This document shows positions 52,125 to 63,420 of a stretch of DNA of 64,000 bases, piece after piece. Source of the DNA: Vitis vinifera. Taxonomy: Eukaryota > Streptophyta > Magnoliopsida > Vitales > Vitaceae. The stretch is taken from assembly GCF_030704535.1 (NCBI RefSeq), contig NC_081811.1, positions 1,499,501 to 1,563,500 on the forward strand. The letters are read 5' to 3'. A model generated the notes under the pieces. That model worked only from the letters and a program-made list of their open reading frames with translations. It was not told the DNA's origin and made no database searches. The stretch's first letter is position 1. Each line of letters begins with the position of its first letter. A program made the translations under genes and the position numbers.

Positions 52125-53198
52125 TGTCGGGGACTATCCATATGTGCTGCCATTTTTCCTTCTTGTTATGCCTAAAGCTGCATGACTAAGGCTTTTGGCA
52201 ATAAAGGAAACTCATGGCTACTTAGAAGCCTTGAGTTCTAGATATGTAAGCATTTTCAATGACCCACTACGGCATGTTCTGAACCAAAGAGATTCCCCAC
52301 GACAAAAACTCATGGCTTCAGGTCATTGATTTCAACTTTTTCCCAGGAGTTTCATGGTATGTATACAGGGAAAAATAGATAGGGTGATGTGGTTTTGGAC
52401 TATTTGTGAGTATGAGTAAAAAGAGGTAAAAGAGTTGGAAGGAAAATATTCGAGCCAGACGTGATTGGAAGAAAGAATATGGAAAAGTTCTTTGTACCAA
52501 ATGTTTTTGGTGCCCGTAAACATGGTAAAAGTGCCCTCAGAGATGGCCGAAGGAAGGACAGGTTGATGCCCAATGAAAGAGTGAAATCATATCAGATCAC
52601 TTCAGTAAGAATCACACTTTTGTCATCCACTAAAATTTGATCAAGATTGAACTTTAGGAAGTAAACTCCTAAAATTACAAATCGACTTTAAAACCATTTG
52701 TAATAATTCGTGTCATTTTATATAAACATCATCTATTCTGAGTCAAGGTTTGCATGTCTTTAAAAAACATCTATAGAATTAAAAGAAACCCACTGAGCAT
52801 AACAGACACTGATGAAGAGAATTGAGATAAATTTGTGGAGAGTGGAAGTTTGACAACCATAGAAGAATGAATGGAATAAGCCCCACATGGAGAATTAGTT
52901 TGTGATTGAGTCATTTGAGAATGTTGTCTATAGGGTTATACATCCATGATTGATGGTAAAAACTTGTAAAAGAATTGAAAGCTCACATAAAGACACTTCG
53001 CTGAACAAGGAACATGGTGAGTGTCAATCAAGAAAGTTCTCCCCTGGATTTCATTCCAATTCTACAAATTTTCCACTCATTCACATTTCTTCAAAAACAA
53101 ACAAGATATGTTTCCTTGAAGAAAAAAAGATACAAAACAAGTAGAAGCTGCAGAACCAAATAATGACCATCACATCATATCACAAACCACCTCTAACT
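49700..53198. other. AT-rich intergenic stretch
   Basis: Long AT-rich sequence with no recognised gene. A run of C followed by T at about 51622-51646 and the repeat block at 51845-52122 are the only clear structures. The last few hundred bases probably include the psaD 3' UTR. Confidence 0.55.
51845..52122. repeat. Three diverged repeats with two (TA)n tracts
   Basis: A unit of roughly 110-120 bp containing CATATGACTT...AATTAAGAGGAACCTAATATA recurs three times in diverged form. The second and third copies end in perfect (TA)n tracts at about 52009-52030 and 52094-52121. The dinucleotide tracts probably expanded from the ATATA at the end of each unit. Confidence 0.6.
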
Positions 53199-53813
53199 TC
53201 ACAAGTCATAAGCTTGCTTTCCAGTGAACTTAACTTCAATGGGACTAACATTTTTCCCAATTGATCTGAAGTTCTGCCCCACCCCTTGGCGACCTGGGTT
53301 CACCTTTTCAGGATAAACACCATCTTTTGGGTGAAGATATTGGACCTCCCCATTAGGAAACACTCTGTAGAATTGGTACTTAATCTTGTACTTTGATCTC
53401 AATCTGGTGCCCAGTGCCAAGCACTGCTCTTTCCTAGCCAACTTAAGCAAATTAGGCCCTTGCCTCATTATAGCAGCACCACCAGTTGGCATTTCAAAGA
53501 TCTGTTCCTTCGGGGATTCCCAAGTGATAACATAGAATTCTTCAACTTGTGCCTTTCTTAGCAATCCTCCGGTGCTTCCACCGAAGATTGGCGATGGCGT
53601 ATTGGGGTCCAACTCAGGTGGGGTGAAGCCCACTGGAGCCTCCTTGACAGGAGCTTCAGTTTTTTCTTCAGCCATGGCTTTGATGGCTCTGTTGATGGGC
53701 TTAGAGGTAGAAAATGAGGAGAATGAGGATGGTTTCCATGGAACTAGAGTGAGGCTCCTCGATTTTGGGGTGGTGATGGTAGTGGGGGTGAGGAGACCTG
53801 CTTGGGTTGCCAT
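53199..53813 (-). CDS. psaD: Photosystem I reaction centre subunit II (PsaD), plastid precursor
   Basis: One intronless frame encodes 204 residues. Residues 1 to about 47 ([20 protein letters not shown]...) form a Ser/Thr-rich transit peptide. The mature part starts near [20 protein letters not shown] and carries the conserved PsaD core: [95 protein letters not shown] and the terminal [10 protein letters not shown]. PsaD sits on the stromal face of photosystem I, forms the ferredoxin docking site with PsaE and PsaC, and is needed for stable PSI. Length and intronless structure match other dicot psaD genes. A GATAAG motif (53953-53958) and CCAAT (about 53973) lie upstream; light-regulatory roles for them are only suggested. 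Confidence 0.97.
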   Translation of the reverse strand: MATQAGLLTPTTITTPKSRSLTLVPWKPSSFSSFSTSKPINRAIKAMAEEKTEAPVKEAPVGFTPPELDPNTPSPIFGGSTGGLLRKAQVEEFYVITWESPKEQIFEMPTGGAAIMRQGPNLLKLARKEQCLALGTRLRSKYKIKYQFYRVFPNGEVQYLHPKDGVYPEKVNPGRQGVGQNFRSIGKNVSPIEVKFTGKQAYDL

Positions 53814-54474
53814 GGTCAGGTAAGTTTGGAGGGTAAGGAACTTTTGTGAGCAACTTTAAACGTTGAAATGGCTGTTTGGGATCATAGAAAAGATTGTGTG
53901 GAAAGAGGGGGGACTTCTAGATGGGTGGCGGTGTTTGGTTTTTCGATGTTTGGATAAGGTGATATGGGCTGAACCAATGGGGACATAAGATTTTGATACT
54001 TGGTCTTACCCACACCAAGATCTTCTATTCTACATCTATTTGTCTGCAGAAGTTCACAGCCTCTTAAAAGAGGATTAAAAAATAGGTTTTTCCTGGTCCT
54101 AGTATGAAGATAAGAAACCGCGGTTCAAGCCATGATGGATTCACAAAATGCAGAGCAAGACTAATGCCATTGGACATGATTTTGTCCACAATTAGAGTCC
54201 CTGGTGCTTAAGGCACAGGAAAAAAAAAACAGAAACAATAATCAAGATCATTCTCACATAGTCATCATCAACATTTAATGTGGGTGATTATAATTGAGAT
54301 AATTTCTTACAAAAGAGGATATGAAGGTCACTGAATTGTTTCCAATCACTGCCTTTCAGTCAGTTTCATATTCTCTTGTTACTGAACATCCCTAAGCATT
54401 AGACACTTACATTACAAGAAACTAGGAAAATTCAATCATAACTAAGCCACATATCGGTTTTCTATACATGATAA

Positions 54475-57400
54475 CTAGCTCTCCTTTGGAGGAGCCATTA
54501 GGTGAAGCCTTTCCTCTGAAGCTTGATTTCCCCCAGAAAACCTCTCCTCTGCTAGCAGTGATTGTAAGTCACTACCATTTGCCAAACTGTTGAACTCAAC
54601 GGCTTTGGATGGCATGGTTGGGTAGCGTCGTTGGCAAAATGTCATCAATCTTTTGATTGATTGCAGATACTTACGAGTTGTCTCATCATTCATAATGTGG
54701 GCCACACTGTTTGTGTAGATCTTCTCACGGGCAGACCGTTCATGGATACCAACCATAGTAACACCAATAGGCCAGGGTGCATTCCCGATTGCCAACTTGA
54801 TATATTGGTCCATTGCAGCTAGATAATCTCGCTTCATACAGCATTCAACCACCACCAGCAATGCTTGCCGGATATCATCTTGGAGAACCTACAAGTGAAA
54901 TTTATCATGAGTTTAGTAACTGTGGCAAGCAAATATTTTAAGGCACTCATTTAGTGCCAAATTAGAAGAGTGGTAATGGAAAAAAGGACTTTAAATCTCT
55001 CCGTATACTTCGAAATCAGAGAGAGAGAGAGAGAGAGAGTTCCACTGTTTGTTTTAAACACAATGCAGCTCATCTATGTCCTGCTAGTGAAATAAAGAAA
55101 CAAAACACAGAAACAGAGTTCAATGATCTTTTATTTCCTTTCTCCTTTTCCTTTTCAAAACTTCTGTATGCATCTGTATTACTACAGCACTAATTTCTTG
55201 GTAGAAATCCAATACACTGTGGTAACTGCCGATTAAAAATTTCAAGGCTCTCACCTAGTATAAATACAGCTCAATATTTCATGAGTTTCTCTATATCTCA
55301 ATTCTCAAGCTAAAAGGCAGTCCTCTCTATAGGTTCAAAGAGTTGAACACATAACTGCTCCCTCCCTCCCACCAACAGTAACACTAAACTACTAAAAGGG
55401 ATACTCACAGCCACAGGTTTTGATTGTTTTCTTTGAGCAAGGAGAGGGAACCCAAGATCATTCTGGCATGCCACAAGGCAACTAAGGACTTGGGAGAAGT
55501 TTGCTACCTTTCTAACCCAAAAAAGGAAATCTCAATACAAGCATTGGAATGATAACATGGTAACCTGTTATTACCCCGATTTAACTTGCATTCTCACATT
55601 ACCAGGGTTAAAAGGAGATATCCACAGCAGGGTTCTAGATGGGCTGTCAAGATTTGGACACTAGGCATGAGGCACTCAGGCCACTCTCATTACCCATAGG
55701 GACCAAATATTACTTATAAATCTGAATCTTTTGAGCCTATTTGCTAGTTCAGACTTATAAACTTGTACCAATTTGATAGGGAACTACCTGACTTCATAAG
55801 ATAACTTCTTTATCAGTGATGGGAGGTGGGACCCTACTAGACCTCACAAAACAAAATTGCCTCCTTGAAAGGCTAATTGATGGTAGAGATAAATTTTACA
55901 TGTATAGCTGTAATCGAATGGTTATTTACCAGGCATAGCCCTGGATTTTGGTAAAAAAATCCATGCCCCAAGGGGCATTTAGCCTAACCAGCTTCAACCA
56001 GGGGTAAGTTCCAAATTTCTCTATGACAGTGGCCCTCCACATGGTACGGTTGAAATAAGAGGAACGCTTATACACAATTTTCATGCATGTGGAGGTAAGA
56101 AAGTAGCTTGCATCAATTAGAAAAGGCAAAGGAACAAGTTTCACAAAAGGAAGAAAGTGAAAGAATGGCTGGGAATAGGTTTATTTATTTATTTGTTTTT
56201 TTCCTTCTGTTTCTTCAATCCTACAGCATTTGTGTCTCCTACATGTTAAGGATTGTAGACAGTTCTTATCACAAAAGCCATGCTTTTGTCTTATAAGATC
56301 ATGTAGCTATAATTCCCCATCCACCATTCCTCTTCAAGAGACCCAAGATATTTCAAGGGTGGTTTAAGAGGCTCAAGCAAACATTTTAACATTGTTTATA
56401 GATTTGATTCATAGCCAACACTGATATACTATTAGATGTATAACCTCCACTCGGATGAGTAAAGCTATCTCAAGCAAGGTTGAGGCCACTGGATTCCTCA
56501 TTCAAGTTGGTTTTGTTCCATTTATTTATCAAAAATCCTCTCAATTTCTGCCTAGACTAGAGATTAAAATCCTGGAAAGGCCAATAGAGCCTCAAAACTT
56601 CTCTTGGAACAAAAGAATGCAATCCAGATTAATCTTGATCTCTAGTAAGTAGATACACCATATATATTCCTATCTTACTACAGATTAAAATCCTGGAAAG
56701 GCCAATAGAGCCTCAAAACTTCGCTTGGAACTAAAGAATGCAATCCAAATTAGTATTGACCATCTTCAACATTTCTGGTAAGTTGATAATCTTATCTATG
56801 TTCCTGATCATAGATTTTATTTTTTTATTTTTTTGATAAATAAAACAAGTATTGTATTAGTGAAAAGGTATATATGACGTATACATATACAAAAAACCAA
56901 TAGAGGCGACAACACAACTGCACCCTACAGGGAACCTAACCAATCTACAAAATCTATCAAAAAAGTAATGCTATCACCCATGTACACTCTAACCCAATCC
57001 TAATATAAATACAAAAAAGAACTTTTAAAAGTTTGATCTAAGCATTCCCTATCCTCAAAAGCTCTCCTATTTCGTTCCCTCCAAATGGACCAAAAAATGC
57101 ATAAAGGAGCAACTTTTCAAACCTTTTTCCTTTTTTTGCCCACCGAAACACCATTCCAACTTAGAAGCACCCCCCTCATAGAAGAATGCATCACCCACTG
57201 AATATAAAAAAGAGCACAAACCAGCTGCCACAATGTACTTGCTTTCGGACAATGCAAAAGTAAATAATCTCCCATTTCCTCTTCAGCCTTGCACATGTAG
57301 CACCTATTTGGCATCCTCCATCCCCTCCTTCTAAGTTGATCTTATGTCAAAATCTTAGTCTAAGTTGTCTCCTAAGAAAAAAAGCTAGCTCTAACAGGGG

Positions 57401-59979
57401 CCCAAGAGTTCCACACTGAATTGTGCGGGAATGGCTCCACTCTCCTACTTGCTAAAGAGGAGTAAAAGGACCGAACTGAAAAAACACCATCCTTAGTCTC
57501 CAACCAAACCATGGCATCAAAAAGAACTCGAAATGAACCACCCAAGCATCCTTAAAGGAAACTATAGCATAAAGACCCACAAACTCATCCCGCAATGACA
57601 AATCACCACACCATCTATCGTTCTAGAATTTAACCCGATTCCTCGAACCAACTTGAATCCTTGTTTTATCTTTGAAGGTCTCCCAACCATTTCTAATTGT
57701 CTTCCATACTCTTACACCATACCTCTTTCTCACCTCCTTTGTGCACCACTCCTCCTCCCGAATTCCATACTTACCAATAATTACCTGTTTTCAAAGAGAG
57801 TTCTTTTCCTTCACAAATCTCCACAACCATTTACCCAAAAGTGCCTTATTGAAGAAAGGAAGGCTTCTAAAAACCCAAATCCCCAATTTGCTTCTCCAAA
57901 CACACAATCGACCAATGAATCAAATGAAACTTTTTCTCCAACTCCCCTCCTCACCACAGGAAGTCTCTTTCAATTTTTTCTAATTTGGCCGCCACTCTTT
58001 TGGGGATAACAAAAAGAGACATAAAGTAAATGGGCAAACTAGATAAAGTACTTTTAATCAACATCTATTTTTCACCTTTTGACAAATATTATCTCTTCCA
58101 CAAAGCAAACCTTTTTTGGAACCGTTCCTCCACACCTTCTCATACCCTACTAGACTTGTAAGGAGCACCCAATGGTAGGCCTAAGTAAGTGGATAGAAGA
58201 GAACCCAACTTACAACCTAAGACCTCAACGAACTCCTCCAAATTTGGAACCTCCCCAACAGGAATCAATTCACTTTTCTCCAAATTAATCTTAAGACCCG
58301 AGCATGCCTTGAACCACATAAAAACCTAGCTCGAGTACTCCAAGTTTTCCTAATCATAGATCATCTTCTCATCCACTATAGAAAAGCTAGAGAGCCAGGA
58401 CACTTTCTCTTCTCTTATTTTGGCATCTCGTGGGTTCTCCCATTTTCAGTGAAGGACTTGTTAATGGATTCGTATGGAATCTCAGTGGGCAAAAAGCGAA
58501 GGAAGGTATGGAGAACAACCCCTCTTTGCCTTTTATGGATAATTTGGAAGGAATGAAATCAAGGACCTTTGAAGGGGAGCAACACACTATCCAATCACTT
58601 AAGGACTCCTTCCTTGCAAATTTGTACATGTGGTCTCATGAGTATCTTCTAGTGGACGGTCTGACAGGTCCATGTTCTTTGGTAGATTTTATAGATTGTT
58701 TGTACTCCAAGTCCTAATGTAAGGTTGTAGCTATCGCAGTATGTTCTCACTTGTATACTTCTGGTATTTTGTGTTCACCACTTTAGTTTGTCACTCTTCT
58801 TACATATATATATATTTGCCTACCAAAAAATCTTAGATATATTGAGTCTATTGATAAGGTCAAGACTAATCAAAACAAGAGAGTGCGCCCGAATGCTAAT
58901 TCTTCAAAGAAGATATGTAAACCAACCCATTTTGCCTTAAAATTGGGCTAAGTCAATTTTCTTCGAGAACAACGATATGAATGTTTTGCATCCATAAAAA
59001 AAAATAAAAAATAAAAAATGATATGAATGTTTTACATTTTCATATGAGAAATTGGCCTTACAATATGAAACCCATATACTGAAACTACAATCAAGTCTAG
59101 CACAATTGGGAATCAACATATATCGATTAAACAAAACACAGATGAAATACTGACCTTTTTCCGGCAGAATTTGAAAAGCGGATTCAAATATCGTGCACAC
59201 TGCTTAAACGTGGCCACCATAGACTTCCCCTTGGCCGTCCTCTTCTCCCCCTCCTGCTTCTCATTCAACTCCTGATTCCACTCGATCAAAAGCCTCTTGA
59301 AAAAAACCAGAATCTTATCCTCATCACACAACTCCTCAAAATTCGCCTTCATCCGCTTCAAATCCTTATCAGCATCCACCCCCGAAGAACCCCCATCACC
59401 GCTCAAATCATCATCTCCACCGCCCCCCTCCCCATCCTCGACCCCATCCTCCGGACTCTTCCGCTTCCGATCGCTCAAAATCCCTGTCTTCTGCCGCTTC
59501 CTCAGCTCCGCAATATCCCTAAGAAAATCATTGGTTTGGCCCTCCGTCATGTCGCTGTCGACCTCAAAGATCCCAGCTTTGAGCACATACTTCAACCGAT
59601 CAAGCCGCGCGGTGTCGTCTTCGCCGAACAGAGTAATAGGCTGTTTCAGGAATCTGAGCCGCCGGATGACCTCTTGCTTCGGGAGAACCATCTCGTCGAT
59701 TTTCTGTTCATCGGTTATGGCTTTAGAAGATGAGGATGTGAGGTCAGGTTTGGCATCGGAAGATGGAGTAGAGGTGGCCGAGGCGGCGGCGGCGGTGGAA
59801 GAGGATGCGGTGCCATTATTGTGGCGGAGGGCTTTAGCCTCCAACTCACGCTTTTCCTGCTCGCGAAGCTTCTGGATGTTTCTCTGTTCAATTTCGGAGC
59901 GCTTGAAGAACCTCTTGCCGCCCGCTTCTTGGGCTAGAGATTGGCGCTTCTTCAAGAGCTCTTGCTTCAGGAGATCCAT
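54475..59979 (-). CDS. PRP18: Pre-mRNA-splicing factor 18 (PRP18)
   Basis: Exons 59979-59155 and 54888-54475 join in phase 0 into 412 residues; the GT-AG intron is 4.27 kb. The basic N-terminus ([15 protein letters not shown]) and coiled region ([20 protein letters not shown]) are followed by a low-complexity Ala/Ser/Thr linker. A PRP4-like SFM motif comes next ([20 protein letters not shown], about residues 100-140), then an acidic Gly/Asp linker. The C-terminal Prp18 domain spans the intron ([14 protein letters not shown], then DIRQALL...[44 protein letters not shown] residues, SLLAEERF). Prp18 acts with Slu7 at the second catalytic step of splicing in the nucleus. The length is close to the Arabidopsis protein of about 420 residues. 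Two LINE fragments and a 121-bp duplication lie in the intron. Confidence 0.95.
56561..56803. repeat. 121-bp tandem duplication in the PRP18 intron
   Basis: AGATTAAAATCCTGGAAAGG at 56561 recurs at 56682. The first 80 or so bases match with only a few substitutions and the rest is more diverged. The second copy ends next to the target site of the LINE at 56816. Confidence 0.85.
56816..58346 (-). mobile_element. 5'-truncated LINE in the PRP18 intron, sense to the gene
   Basis: The poly-A tail appears as T-rich sequence at 56816-56838, followed by the LINE terminus on the minus strand. Broken frames include the zf-RVT finger ([21 protein letters not shown], encoded near 57255-57314) and SVGKKRKK. 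Upstream reverse-transcriptase pieces, such as [16 protein letters not shown] residues, are near 58230-58300. The target site is TTCCTGATCATAGAT at 56801-56815 and TTCCTAATCATAGAT at 58347-58361, one mismatch in 15. Multiple stops mean it is dead. Confidence 0.88.
58380..58830 (+). mobile_element. LINE 3' fragment, antisense to PRP18
   Basis: The plus strand reads LINE C-terminal pieces: [20 protein letters not shown] residues near 58420, then [24 protein letters not shown] near 58480-58550 in broken frames. The tail ends TATATTTGCCTACCAAAAAATC. It lies directly beyond the oppositely oriented LINE at 56816-58346. The 5' end is obscured by that neighbour. Confidence 0.75.
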
Positions 59980-60059
59980 CTAGGGTTTCGCTGTTTCTGT
60001 CTGAACGGAGAAGATGATGCTTCGGATCGAGCGTGACGGGTGCCGTGAAAATATATAAT

Positions 60060-61340
60060 CATTAATTTTATACAAAATTAATAAAAAAAATAAAATTGTT
60101 TTTTTTTTCAAATGTTCTAATAAACAATGTAAATATATTCAACTTGATGCAAGCCATAATAATTCTAGTAAGTACTTCAAACTTTTTTAATTAATAATTT
60201 GAAAACGATTTCTAAAATTAATATCAAACATATTTTGGTATGTATATTAAATCAATTTTAAAATTATTTTAAATGCATCTTTATGTTGAAGTAATTAAAC
60301 TATAAATATTTTTAATATTATTCTACCCTATGTCTAATGAAAAAGTAATAAAATTTTGTCAGTTTTTTTTCTTTTTCTATTGGGAAAATCAATTTTTAGA
60401 AAAAAAATCATTCTTATAAATAATTTTTTAATTTAACAAGTATATTTAACCAACTTAAATTATAAATACCTCTTTCAATAATTTGATATTAAATACGTTG
60501 ATAATTTTTATCATGGGTGAACAAAAATATGTTAAGTTAAATAAAATCTAACCCACATCGAGTGCATTTTTTAAATTTGATAAAAAAAATATTGAATACA
60601 TATCATATTTAAAATTTGGTTGATGAGTAGATATGATAAATTATCTCTCAAATATGAAATATGATAAATTGCATTAATTATAAGTTGAGACACAAGATAA
60701 ATATCATTTTATTTTTTATTTTTTATATTCATTATTTTATAAAATAAATAATTTGATTAAAAAAATATTTTTCTTATTGTATTTATTGTTTAATATGTAT
60801 GATTTTTCTTTTTTGTATATTGAATAATATAATATCAAAATTTCTATTTATACATTTTAAATATTTTAATCTATATTAACAAATAGATATAATTATTTAC
60901 CAAATTTTTTATTATTAAACAATTTCTAAACCTCACAATAGAAAGTTCATATTTTTTTTAACAAATATTGAAACATACTCTAAATTTTATTTTAAACAAA
61001 TATAAAATATTTAATATGTATAATAAAATAAAATAAGTTATGTTATTTAACACTTTTTTATTTACTTTCTATATAAAATATGTCAATTATTATAGGATTT
61101 AAGATATTGTCTAAAAAAAATACATTTTTTTTACCTTATCGTACATTCATTTAAGTATTCACGATATTCGAACATGAAAAATGGATTCACCAACCTCTAA
61201 TTTGTCAACAATTATAATTTGAGATGAGAGATACACATATCTTATATATCATAAATTTATTATTTTCAGCTATGTTTTAATTTTTTATATTACTCGTTTG
61301 GCATATATAAAATAATACTTATATATATATATATATATAT
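60060..61340. other. AT-rich spacer between divergent PRP18 and NAA20
   Basis: This head-to-head intergenic region is almost free of G+C-rich sequence and ends in a (TA)n tract at about 61319-61344. I recognise no element. It must contain both promoters, with the PRP18 one close to 60000 and the NAA20 one close to 61350-61470. Confidence 0.5.
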
Positions 61341-61474
61341 ATATCATTTAATTTGTGCACCCGACTGAACCGGAGGCTCGCACGCTAGACCGGTTGGGTC
61401 CAAAAATACGCGCCCCAGGGCACAGGACAGAACCATTCTCTTTTCCCATCTGCGAGAATCCGAGACGAAGGAAG

Positions 61475-61773
61475 ATGACGACGATTCGCAGATTCTGCTG
61501 CAACGACCTCCTCTCCTTCGCATCTGTAAATCTCGACCATCTCACTGAAACTGTGAGTTTCTCCCGTTCTCATTTTTGCTGTTTTCAATATGGTCTCTCT
61601 CTGAATGAAGGGCTAATGGATTGATATTAAGCTGGTTCTTTTTTATTTTATTTTAAACGTGCTGGTTTGAATATGCGCACAGTTCAATATGTCTTTCTAC
61701 ATGACCTACTTGGCTAGATGGCCTGATTATTTTCACGTTGCCGAGGGTCCCGGAAATCGAATCATGGGCTACA
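61475..61773 (+). CDS. NAA20: NatB catalytic subunit NAA20, first two exons
   Basis: Exon 1 (61475-61552, 26 codons, MTTIRRFCCNDLLSFASVNL...) and exon 2 (61683-61773, FNMSFYMTYLARWPDYFHVA...GNRIMGY) match the start of N-alpha-acetyltransferase 20. Both borders are GT-AG and exon 2 ends in phase 1. NAA20 with NAA25 forms NatB, which acetylates Met-Asp, Met-Glu, Met-Asn and Met-Gln N-termini on ribosomes. The rest of the GNAT fold, including the acetyl-CoA site, is not found in the window apart from a possible 15-bp exon at 62430. Either a long intron carries it beyond 64000 or the locus is incomplete. SFASVN differs from the RFTSVN I expect in this family. The 3' continuation is invaded by LINEs. 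Confidence 0.8.
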
Positions 61774-62429
61774 GTATGTTTTCTCCTTCCTCTTTCTATT
61801 CTCCATTTGTTTTTGTTTTGTTTTTTTTATTGGAATTCGTGGTTTACATTTAGAATATTGGTTTCTTTAATTGATTGTCATTTGTATATGGAATCGTATT
61901 GTCTATTTTGTTATATTGATTAAGAAAAAGGTCGTTGTTGTTGCTGTTGTTGCTTTTTTTTCCTCCTGCGATTTGATTCCGGAATACAATTATCTATATG
62001 GGTTTGAATTCAAATTTGACATTTCTACGCTGGAACCTTTTGTTCCCCTTTGCTGTGTTTCAAGCCTTTGCAGCCTGGCTAATTGTTTCTTTTTTTCTTT
62101 TCAAAACAACGTCTCTGAGGAGGGCACTGAAGTTGTTATCAATGCTGTTTGTGTTTGGTAGAAAATGAATAGATCTTTCAACTTGTTCTGTGTTTGGTTT
62201 CATTCCTTTGGGTTGTTTTGGGAATTATGGTGATTTAGCCCAAAATCGATGTATTTGGCTCATGGGGATTTAAATTATAGAGCATTTTCATAGAGGTTGG
62301 ATTCAAGCAGAAGCCCCCAGAGTACATTTTTAAGAGGGCAAAATCATCATATTTGATATCATCCATGCTGCTGCCCAAGGGCGGCAAAATTTGCCATTCT
62401 TGTTAGGCTCATTGCATGGTATTCTAGAG

Positions 62430-62444
62430 TCATGGAAGGGAAAG
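62430..62444 (+). other. Possible NAA20 micro-exon
   Basis: An AG acceptor (62428-62429) and GTAAGC donor (62445) bracket 15 bases. Read after the single base left by exon 2 they give Ile-Met-Glu-Gly-Lys. The family continues Ile-Met-Gly-Lys-Val, so phase and most residues fit, with one extra Glu. Chance is possible at this length. Confidence 0.3.
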
Positions 62445-63139
62445 GTAAGCTTTCTACTCCTCAAAAATCTGAATCTCTGATAGGTTCAAGTTAGCAAAAT
62501 TCAATGAAATGAAATGAAGCATGATTTTAAGCCAACATGCTATTGGCACATTCTCACTTCTAAATGAGTTTCATAGTCCATTTTTTACTTCGGATGAGTT
62601 AAATGCAGATGCTACATACACGTATTGCAGTAAACTTGAAATAGAACATCCTTCCTTTTTCTCTTTCTAGGAGTTTTGTTGCAGGTACATGTACACATAG
62701 CAGTAAACTAGTAATGCAACACTGGATTAATCTGGTACCAGTATGTTTCTGCTAACCAAGCTGAAACACTCAAGGGAATGGAATTAACAACATCGTGTTA
62801 TTCATCTTGAAAAATCTCTAAAGGGAAAAGCAAAGGCTCTTGGACATAGCAGTGAAGAGGTAGGGGAGAAGGGAAGTGAGTTGGAAAAGGTAGTATTCAT
62901 CAAAAAGGAATATAAGGCTCATTATAAGCATGTTGTCTAGTTTTTTTTTTGACTTGTTTCATGTTTTCTTTTGTCATTCAGGGCTTGGTGATGATGAAAA
63001 TAAAAAAATTTCCTAGTGATTTTTTGTCTTTTTTCCTATTTATTTATTGTTTTTTTTTTGTTGGGTGGGGGGTGAGATGAGAAGAAATTGCACCTAATGG
63101 GTGGGATTGGTGTGCACTTCTGAAAAGGAGACGGCACAC

Positions 63140-63420
63140 AAGGTGTTGGGAGCTAAGAAGAGATGAGTAAGGCATTGTTAGGAAAATACTTGTGGAGGTT
63201 TGCCATGGAGAAGGATAGTTGTGGAAGAATGTGGTAAGTGTCATAAGGTAGGGAGAGATGGGTTGGTTGGTCTGGTTAGCAACTTGAAAAGTTTAGAGGT
63301 TCTCATGGAAAAGCAAGCTTTATTGGGGGAGGGTGGAAAACTTTGCAAAGTTCATATTTTAGGAAGTTTGGGATGTGTGGAGGTTAAATTTTTGGCAAGA
63401 TGTTTGGTGTGGTTAGACAC
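63140..63420 (+). mobile_element. LINE reverse-transcriptase fragment, plus strand
   Basis: Broken frames include KALLGKYLWRFAMEKDS near 63165-63215 and later pieces typical of the LINE region between reverse transcriptase and zinc finger. The copy is cut at about 63421 by the poly-A tail (as T) of the opposite LINE, which therefore inserted later. Confidence 0.6.

Noticed and set aside
59297-59983. Long open frame on the plus strand opposite PRP18 exon 1
   Set aside because: It is the antisense shadow of a GC-rich coding exon. Its composition is Ser/Arg low complexity and it has no domain.
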